NCBI GenBank assembly: GCA_009767595.1
Contig: VSDK01010057.1
Coordinates: forward strand, 803,047-867,046
Direction: 5' to 3'
Origin: Symbiodinium kawagutii
Lineage: Eukaryota > Sar > Dinophyceae > Suessiales > Symbiodiniaceae
DNA: 64,000 nucleotides
A program made the position numbers and the translations under genes. The notes beneath the pieces are model-generated. The model was not told where the DNA came from. It did no database searches and saw nothing but the letters and a program-made list of their open reading frames with translations. Shown here in pieces: positions 56,738 to 64,000 of the stretch (positions are counted from its first letter, which is position 1; each line of letters starts with the position of its first letter).

Positions 56738-58172
56738 CAAATATCCCTCGCATCACAATGGCAATATTCTGCATGCGTGTGTTGTCAAACACTCTCACCA
56801 TCTCCTGTGGCTGAGCTGTAGCTGGAACGCCTTGCTTCGAGAGTTCGTCATCGTCGGCGAAGTAGTTTTTAAGACCATCAAATTGCACATCAATTGTGTC
56901 CATGATCGAACTGTCCTTGTCAAACACCGTCCCCTTCACCTCCTCAGCATTGAGCTCTTTCCAATGAAATCTCCGGCCCAAGGGCGTGACTTTCCGTATC
57001 CTTCCACCTTTTCCGGGAGGTCCCTTGATGCCCTTGCCATCATCACCAGCTTTTCCACCTTTGGCAGGGCCTTTGGCCAGCTCAAGGCCCTTCTTCCCAG
57101 CGCCTTTTCCAGGACCCTTCCCAGGACCTTTGCCACCACTAGGGCTGGCACCATCAAAGCCCTTGCCCTTCCCATCGCTGAGCACAGGGCTGGTGGTGCT
57201 TCCAGTCCCCCCGTCATCAGGATCACCTGGTGCTCCATGCGATGCTTTGTTTCCTCCAGTGTCACCGCTTTCTGATCTTTCTGGGTGTCCAGTCTGCCCT
57301 CCATTGACGGTTCTTCTTCTGGGAGTGTGGGGCCTAGCACCCTGCACATTGGGGGCCTTGCAGGGCGAATCGTCGCTGAAAGGGGATGTCGTGTGATCTG
57401 CTCGGGTAAAGCGCGGGTCCAACACTGATTGGAAACGACCATCGTCTTTGCTCACCGCTGCCTGCCGGTTCAATGGGAGTTTTGGAACCAGTCTGGCTGG
57501 CTCAGCCTGGGCATTTAAGACTTTCTCAGAGTCCGGAGATGGAGGCACTGCATCGGCTTTGGTTGTGGGTATTGGTGGTCTTCGCAAAGCCTGCCGCGGC
57601 TCCACTAGGCCCAGCTCAACCAGTTTCGCTTCAAGTTCGGCTTGGAGTTTCTTCGGGTTTTTCATTTCCAAGAGCGTCTGTGAACTGGGAAGGTCCTCAG
57701 GTTGAATCCACAGAGCGCATGACAAACGAGCTTGGCGCACCTTCAGGTCCTTCAATTCCATCTCAAGCATTCGTCGCCTCCCCTCATCGTTGTTCATGTC
57801 CGCAACGTGCAGTTCACTGCGTCGATGTTCGATGATTTGCTTGAGCATGGCCAGATTCCTTTCCATTGACTCGGACCATTGGAGTTTTTTGTATTCTTTT
57901 TTCATGTTATCCACTTCCTCCTTTCTTTCATCTTCCTCCATCCGATCATAGTGACGACGGGAATAGGAGGGCCCAGTGGAAAAAGAGCGAGAAACGCTGC
58001 GAGCAACAGCGCTAACGCCGGACCAGATGCCGTCCTGTACAGCCCTCGCCCCTTCTACCAGAGGTGTAAAGGCGTTGGAGATCGCAGTTGCACCATCCTT
58101 GCAAGCTGAAAGCTGCGCGTCTTCTATGCAGATTGTTTTCATTTCCTCATGCGCTGAATGTTCGTAAACCAA
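56738..58172 (-). CDS. Formin: N-terminal region, Gly/Lys-rich linker and start of FH2
   Basis: A 1.4-kb exon. Residues about 75-165 form a charged coiled coil (EEDERKEEVDNMKKEYKKLQ and MLEMELKDLKVRQARL). A Pro/Ser-rich stretch follows, then a Gly-Lys-Pro-rich run (GKGPGKGPGKGAGKKG) where other formins have a poly-proline FH1. FH2 begins at GRRFHWKELNAEEVKGTVFD, continues QFDGLKNYFADDDEL and reaches FDNTRMQNIAIVMRGIF at the exon end. The exon may start at ATG 58172 or at an AG acceptor before 58097; a phased candidate upstream exon lies at 59036-58980 (KLREVAGELREMHLHAVLK). Formins nucleate and elongate actin. The rest of FH2 lies 8 kb further on, beyond the retrotransposon. Confidence 0.8.
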
Positions 58173-58214
58173 ACCATCACTTCACGGATTGAAGATCTTG
58201 TAACAAACGATGGA

Positions 58215-58310
58215 GCTTGCCAGCAGCAGCAGCAGCAGCAGTAGCAGCACCAGCAGCAGTGGTAATCAACTAGTAGCAACTTTGAGTAGCAGTGTCAGCA
58301 GCAGCAGTTA
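58215..58310. repeat. (CAG)n-type microsatellite
   Basis: Runs of cagcag interrupted by tag and cac, just upstream of the large formin exon. On either strand it lies outside the coding part I traced. Confidence 0.85.
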
Positions 58311-58979
58311 GACGTAGAAATTGATCGGTATTAGTAAGATGATGTAACATGGTGTGTAACATGTAGTAGGTGCGAAGGTGACTGACTTTGAATGCTGGAG
58401 AGCGGATCAGTTGGAAGCAGAGAGAATCAGCTCCTGGCAATCCCTGCCTGGACCGCAGCTTCGGCACTCGCCAGAAACTGTGCGCCATCTCCCAGCGATC
58501 GTGGTGTGTTCATGGGCCAAACGATCTATGAGATTCTGTGAGGATTTGGTCAAGGGATGCCATCAATGCCATCACATCATGTCACATATGCACATGATAG
58601 CATCATGATAGCCACGCTGACCTAACCTTTGTGGATTGTACAATTTCAAACGGACCAACAAGAAAGGTGCAGGATGAGTACTCCACATGTTCGATCTTCA
58701 AGTACATTGTTCGGCGCGACAGGGCGCGGCTGTGTGCTTGAAATGCATGTCTTCATCTGCGTCTTCCTTAACCAATGCTGGAGCAAAAGGCACACGCAAG
58801 CCATCCAAAGCAACCAGCTCGACACATCCTGTGCTCACACCATGTTGTGCACACGGCTAGTGACATATGAACCAGAAGTGTGTCCAGTGAGGATGTGCAG
58901 AAACCTTGTGTCATAACCAGAACTTCAGTCTCTCTATGCTCAGGTCAGGTGATCTCCAACGGTTGACCCCACAGGGCAC

Positions 58980-59036
58980 CTTCAGTACAGCATGGAGATG
59001 CATCTCTCGGAGCTCCCCAGCTACCTCTCGCAGCTT
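58980..59036 (-). CDS. Candidate small exon, perhaps formin 5' part
   Basis: 19 codons (KLREVAGELREMHLHAVLK) between a CCAG acceptor and an AAG|GT donor. It is phase 0 at both ends, and phase 0 matches the acceptor at 58097 of the large formin exon. The amphipathic helix fits the coiled-coil region that follows. Evidence is only splice logic and composition. Confidence 0.35.
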
Positions 59037-59054
59037 CTGGATCCATCTGAATCC

Positions 59055-59082
59055 CATCCCTAGGAATCCCATCCCTAGGAAC
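59055..59082. repeat. 14-bp tandem duplication
   Basis: The unit aatcccatccctag g appears twice in a row. Non-coding. Confidence 0.8.
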
Positions 59083-59474
59083 AGTATGAACAGTCTGAGT
59101 ACTGCAACTGGCGTTCATTCCGGTAGGCATCCTGAGAGGTAATTGTGTGTGTGTGTGAACTCAGCTATTGACTTCTCATGGTTCAGAATGGTTTGCCGGT
59201 TTGCCGAGGAGGCAACAGAAAGCAAACGAAAACCTCTGACGGCCTCTGACGGATTCTCACGGCATTTTGGCACAGAGGTCAGTTGACGACTTGTTCAAAG
59301 GATCAACATCCACTGCTCATTGCTTTGGGCGCGACGTTTGTTCCAAACATCTGCAGCCCAATTTGCCATTTCAAGGTCCAAACATGTCCAAACAGTGCTG
59401 CAGGAAAGCCATCTGATCCCAATTCGCCTTCCTGTGGCTGCCAAGGCTGCCATGACAAGCATCCCCTAAGCTTT

Positions 59475-60391
59475 TCATTTCAGGTGCTTGGATGCTTCTC
59501 GGTGACTCAGCCGCGAGAGATCATCCCCATGCTCCACCAAGAACTGGCGCACCCACTCAGGGTCATAGTGCGCATGCTGCCGCAAGGCCCAACCGATGGC
59601 TTTCTGGACGAAGAAATTTGGATGCTGGCGATTCTGTAAAATGTACTGCTGCCTGCGAAGTTTGAAGCTTGGGGTCAGATCATATACCGCCCCTTGATTT
59701 CAAAAAACTCAACTACTACAAAAGTATATGCACACAGAAGACAAATCAAAATTCATCCAAGTCACAGTCTTGCAAGATCCGTTTTGCCCTTCAGCTTCAT
59801 CTGACACAGAATTGCAGTGCGCCGGAGCCAAAGATTCTCTGAAATGGACCAGCGATCCATAGTCTTCAGAATCTCCTTGCAGGGCTCTCCACCACCGCAT
59901 TTCAGCAGGTACGGTGACATGGAGGAAGCTGCAAAAATGTCCACCGTGTCCCACCAACTGTGGGTTTCCACACCCAACTTAACGACCTCCAGGAATTTGG
60001 GAGTCACAGGCCCTGATCGCATGAGCGATGCACAAACCTCTGCACCAACATAATGCATCTCTCTTTCTTGGCATTCATAGAGTGCACACAGCACCGCGCG
60101 AGCCAAGTTTTCTGGGATCTTCTGAATTCCATTCGCCTTTTGCCAATTCTGGATGACGCTCGTGGCAGACTTTCGGCGTTGAGGTGCCTTCAAGCCATAG
60201 AACGGATGCTTGTTTTTGAGGTACTTGGCCATCTGTTCAGCGATCTTTGGTTTGCGCTGCTGTTCAAACTTCTTCTTCAGCATCTCCCTCAAATCGGCTG
60301 CCAGAGCTGTTTGGTCCGAACTTGACGCTTTCATGGAGGTCATCGCAGCAGGTCGCTTAAGCATTGTAGAGGGATCAGGCAAAAAGATCAT
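59475..60391 (-). CDS. AlkD-type DNA alkylation repair protein
   Basis: Two exons, 60391-59766 and 59652-59475 (TGA), joined by a 113-bp GT-AG intron in phase, give 267 residues, or 258 from the second ATG at 60364. The length is typical of AlkD (about 230-240) plus a short basic leader. Motifs of the HEAT-like fold: MAKYLKNKHPFYGLKAPQRR, HSWWDTVDIFAA (the Trp-Asp motif), SENLWLRRTAILCQMKLKGK, then FFVQKAIGWALRQHAHYDP and SRLSHREASKHLK. Trp, Asp and Arg residues that bind and cleave alkylated bases in AlkD appear conserved. The protein would remove N3- or N7-alkylpurines in base-excision repair. The leader (MLKRPAAMTSMKASS) is basic and could be an organelle or nuclear signal. Confidence 0.88.
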
Positions 60392-61919
60392 GTGCTGAAC
60401 TTGAGCCGTGGACTCAGCAAATCACCGGCGAAGTGATGATCCAACATGATCAAAGAGTGATGTAACAAGCAAATGACAACCATCATCTCTCCCACAGGCA
60501 ACCTGCATGTAGAAAACCACCAGGCAACAACCCCAGTTGGCTTAGCTACAACCCAAGCAAAGTAACACAACTTGCTGTACCGAACATGCCCCACCTGCAA
60601 TGTCTCTTGGAAACGGTGCAGGGCACAGGCCTCGGTGCCCTCCCCGCCTTGCGGTAGTGCTCCGCATCGCTGTCTCGCTCATGGAAGGTCCAGTTAAACT
60701 CCACCTTGACCCATGTCAGCGGTCATCACCAGTGGCACACCCGGGAGGCCTTTTCACCACTGGCATGCTGGCATGCAAATATCCAAAGATTGCGTGGGGA
60801 CCTTGAAAATCTTCCTCTAAAGGTGTTCAGGTGGCTGGTTGTTCTAGACCTCCCATCCACATTCCTCTACCTGAGTGCCCACGCCACATCATAATGCCGC
60901 GCGAAATCCCGTGGGTGCAGGCCACACCAGCCAGACGTTCCCACAAATAGCCGGCCCATGGTCGCAAGCTGGGCACACTTCAAAGGTCAGCGGAGACTGC
61001 TGGAAAATAACTGAAAGTTAGAGTATCATGTTTTCATCCTTTTTCCAATGGTTCGACCTGCACTGCTCCTTTTTTGCAGGCATGGGCGCGTGTCTGCCAC
61101 GATCTTGTGTCTGAATACATGTCGGGATGTGTCTGTTTGCAACCTCTCGAGCGGCTGGGCTTCACAGGCTTCACAGCAGTTACAGCTTGATCTGGGGCTG
61201 GAGCAGAAAAAAAACACACCAACTCAAATTTCAACAGCTTGGATGCATGGGTCATGTTGGGTCATCTGGTGGCCAAGATTCTGTACTTGCCGGGGCTTCC
61301 AGTAACTCTGCGCATCCTAAGAGTGGCGCCATGCCAATTCTTTTTACTCGCTTGAGCTGCGCCCCTGTTTAACTCAGGACCAATGAGAAGCCTGCTGGTT
61401 GTGCACCTGTGCTCGCGACATGCCCATCTAATGGTGACATGCAGTGTACCTTAAAGCATTTCGAAATGCAGGGTACTGCTTTGTGACAGCGAGAGGACGT
61501 TTTACAAGTCTGGCCTAAGCACGCTAGTCCAAACCTCAAGGCTGATTATTGGCCTCGTCACTTAGCCAGCAGGTGCAAACTCCCAAGCGCAGTCGCGGTG
61601 TTCAGGCATACTGGGCCTCATCAACTTGAACCATGTGCCTTGAGGGTCCATACGTTAATCAATCAAACAGCCCCAAGATGTCTCAAGCCATACAGTTTGC
61701 CATCTGTTGAACTAGATTGTTCTTAGCACAAGGCCAAAGTTGCAAGGCATTACCTTACGCCGGCAGCCGGTGGCAAAATGCACGAATTGCCAGCTGTGAT
61801 AGTGAGGGCTGGACCCATTGCCGACTGGGACATGGCATAGTCTCCCAAGTGCTGACTTAGGACGGCCTTGGGGCAGTGGCAGTGGCAGCTGCTGTCGGAA
61901 TCGAATCTGAGAAGGAGAC
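60392..61919. other. Intergenic
   Basis: About 1.5 kb upstream of the AlkD-type gene without a phased exon chain. It should contain the 5' untranslated region and promoter of that gene. Short frames on both strands overlap each other and lack domains. Confidence 0.5.
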
Positions 61920-61999
61920 CAGATTGGCCCAGTATTGCCTCAGCTCCAAATTGATCAATCTCAAAGGTCCGAGACTCATCAATCAAAGATCCTTGAAGC
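61920..61999 (-). CDS. Candidate single exon, unrecognised
   Basis: 80 bp between a CAG acceptor and a G|GT donor, reading LQGSLIDESRTFEIDQFGAE and then AILGQS. The composition is protein-like and the strand agrees with all neighbours. No adjoining exon could be fixed and I do not recognise the sequence. Confidence 0.35.
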
Positions 62000-62306
62000 C
62001 TGCTGTACTGTGCTCCAACAACTTGCCAAGTCAAGTTGCGGGTTCTCGGGATCCAATGACACGGCCTTGCGCACAGCGCGGGCCTCAGGCTGCCAGCACT
62101 CCACATCATACTACAGTAACACGTGCACATGATATGCCTGCACATTTGCAATGATATGTGTTAATTCATCCGCATTTGTTTCTGCCATCTTGCACACACG
62201 CACATCCGTACATGCTTGTGCGTATGCCTGCTGCACTTTGCAAACGTATCTGAGGATTTGTCATTGTCACATTCATGAGCCGAGCTTGGAACACCGTCGT
62301 GCAGAT

Positions 62307-62894
62307 TCATCTTGGAGGCCTCGGCTCTGCATCCCACAGTATCTCCGGCAGGCACTTGGAATTCAAACGAGAGGATACTGAAGGAATCTCGGATAATCCC
62401 GGGGAATATTCCATAGATTTAGTCGTGGAATCCGATGGATCCCCACCGCAGGCATTTCCAACTTCCATCGGCTCAGCTATGAGACTCGGACGAGGCAACA
62501 GCCAAGATTGTTCCACCCCTTTGCAAAGTCGGGGTTCAGCCTGGCGAAGAAACCCAGGGTCGCTCGCTGGCGCATGTCTGTGCACCTGTCCGGTGGGCGC
62601 AGCATGGGGGTGAACTCCTACGTCCTCTGAGTCCCAGACTGCAAAGAGATTCGGAGCCTGACAGATTGTGAAACTGCGATTGCTTTTACCTAAGCATCCT
62701 CTCTGCAGTTTGGATGAGTTTTTGATGAGTTTAGGGATAGAAGTTGTCTTTTTTTGGCCTATACCGAACGTATTGTTGGTATCCAGTAGAGATACGCACG
62801 TTGACAAAATCCATCCGCCAAATCCTGATCTCTCAAAGTCTTGGTCAATGTCCCGTGGCCTGGTCTCTGCCTGGTCCACTTTCCTCAGCGCACC
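62307..62894 (-). CDS. Orphan gene, last exon and a possible upstream exon
   Basis: A terminal exon at 62657-62307 follows a CAG acceptor and encodes 116 polar residues (GHPHAAPTG-like start, PSDSTTKSMEYSPGLSEIPS in the middle) ending in RPPR and TGA. A candidate upstream exon at 62894-62800 encodes GALRKVDQAETRPRDIDQDF, but its phase does not match the next exon, so another exon or donor is missing. The Ser/Pro-rich composition suggests disorder. Function unknown. Confidence 0.45.
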   Translation of the reverse strand, partial: GALRKVDQAETRPRDIDQDFERSGFGGWILSTCVSLLDTNNTFGIGQKKTTSIPKLIKNSSKLQRGCLGKSNRSFTICQAPNLFAVWDSEDVGVHPHAAPTGQVHRHAPASDPGFLRQAEPRLCKGVEQSWLLPRPSLIAEPMEVGNACGGDPSDSTTKSMEYSPGLSEIPSVSSRLNSKCLPEILWDAEPRPPR

Positions 62895-63336
62895 CTCTGG
62901 TGCCAAATGTTCTCGAGAGTGGTGAGGTGAACAGAAACGCAAAATGGATCAGCATGGCGGGTGGGATTTTATTGCCTTGTACGTATGAATTGGAGTGAGC
63001 TCACTGAAGGTCCTTCCCAGTTGGCAAGGGTGAGTCTCTTCTTCATTTCAGCTGAAAGGCCCGTTTTGGAACATTGCCAGGGCAAGGTCGTGGAACACCT
63101 GCAATGATGCCAGAAGCATGATCACATATGACCACAAGTTCTCGAGATTGCGTCACCGCCATTCTCAAGCTGCATCACTTGTGGACATGACCACACATAC
63201 AGCATCCTACAGCAACCTCACAGAGCTTGCATCAAATTCATTCAGACGCGCCTTTTTCCGCTAAGGCCGAAAACAATCAAAAAGTTGATGTATATGAGTG
63301 TAATGTACTTCGGGAAAGTGACCCGACTTTTCAAGT

Positions 63337-63648
63337 TCAGTCCAAGTCAAACTGAACATTTTGTATTTTCAAGTGAGTCGCCCATTTCGTTCCGCTGGAC
63401 GGAGGCTGCAGCTGCCCCAGCACTGGCGGCGGTAACTCTGTTGTGCTGTGAGTCGCTCCCACTGACTCACAAATCGCTTCAGCTGCTTCCTTGCCATCAT
63501 CATCGACCAAAACACCAGCATCCGCATCAAATTCAGCATCCATCAGCGGAGGAGCAGCTAGTGGAGCAGGCAATCCCAACTCTTCCAAACGTGCACGGGA
63601 TCGATCTTCATCTCGATGAACCCAGCTGTAGACGTTCTGGACTGCTTC
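63337..63648 (-). CDS. Candidate exon of an unrecognised gene
   Basis: After a GTCAG acceptor the frame reads EAVQNVYSWVHRDEDRSRAR, then an Ala/Pro-rich part, then an acidic part (MDAEFDADAGVLVDDDGKEA). A GT donor in frame occurs near 63.46 kb (after ICES), so the exon may end there; the frame stays open to 63337. It could belong to the same gene as the exon at 62.3-62.9 kb. No domain recognised. Confidence 0.45.
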   Translation of the reverse strand, partial: EAVQNVYSWVHRDEDRSRARLEELGLPAPLAAPPLMDAEFDADAGVLVDDDGKEAAEAICESVGATHSTTELPPPVLGQLQPPSSGTKWATHLKIQNVQFDLD

Positions 63649-64000
63649 CTGACACAATCCAACTGGTACGGAAGGACTCAACCTATCCAATGGGCAACCA
63701 GCTTTAAGAACATTTTGTGCTACAGTATTTCATCACGAGCTTATGGATTTCTTGAGGCGCGGTGTGGATTTGTTAGTTTCTTGCTGAAGACTGTGTCTAT
63801 TGCATACAAAACTGGCAGAACGCTGACCAATACTACCTTCAACCCTCTCACATGCAGTGGAAAGGTCTACGATTGATGCCATCAAGGGGGATTGGATTTA
63901 GTCAGCTGGACCAGCCGGGCTCATCAAGTTGAATCACCAGAAAGTCTTGTGTATTCAACAAGTCATCCATCAAATGCTGCCAGTCCTCAAGGCTACCCGT
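63649..64000. other. Window edge, nothing supported
   Basis: About 350 bp. I see no exon here; it may be intron or 5' part of the gene whose exon starts at 63648. Confidence 0.4.

Overview
The window looks like nuclear DNA of a dinoflagellate, probably a Symbiodiniaceae-like alga (inference). Every gene I can support lies on the minus strand. Most are cut into many small exons. Acceptors are almost always AG followed by G, and some donors are GC instead of GT. A retrotransposon of about 7.5 kb sits in one intron. There is no operon structure, tRNA, rRNA or CRISPR array. Exons were traced by eye from reading frame, splice signals and phase, so boundaries are predictions and may be off by a base or more.

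Layout, left to right (genes read right to left). 0-8.9 kb is mostly non-coding, with a possible gene tail at 6.35-6.53 kb. 8.9-11.1 kb holds an intronless 740-residue orphan. 15.07-15.84 and 18.16-18.98 kb are the 3' parts of two orphan genes. 20.5-27.5 kb is a four-exon HEAT-repeat gene of the HEATR5/Laa1 type, about 1,976 residues. 28.3-31.24 kb is a fused TYW3-TYW2 wybutosine gene. 31.46-36.3 kb is an acidic orphan gene of at least nine exons. 38.0-39.1 kb is a small basic orphan. 39.8-41.9 kb encodes a DUF72 domain followed by an S1-like domain. 44.6-58.2 kb is a formin (FH2) gene. 59.5-60.4 kb is an AlkD-type DNA alkylation repair gene. 61.9-63.65 kb has exons of one or more unrecognised genes.

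The most unusual object lies inside the first FH2 intron of the formin gene, on the same strand. It is a LINE-type element whose single 2,420-codon frame encodes two predicted membrane segments, an AP-type endonuclease, a reverse transcriptase, about ten C2H2-like zinc fingers and a C-terminal ubiquitin-specific-protease-like domain with visible Cys and His boxes. Between the fingers and the protease, 292 codons are open in two frames at once. The protein-like reading is in the other frame, so the element has either compensating frameshifts or a recoding arrangement.

The genes share no pathway. The window reads as a one-way gene array: membrane traffic (HEATR5), tRNA-Phe wybutosine modification (TYW3-TYW2), actin assembly (formin), base-excision repair (AlkD) and several lineage-specific proteins.
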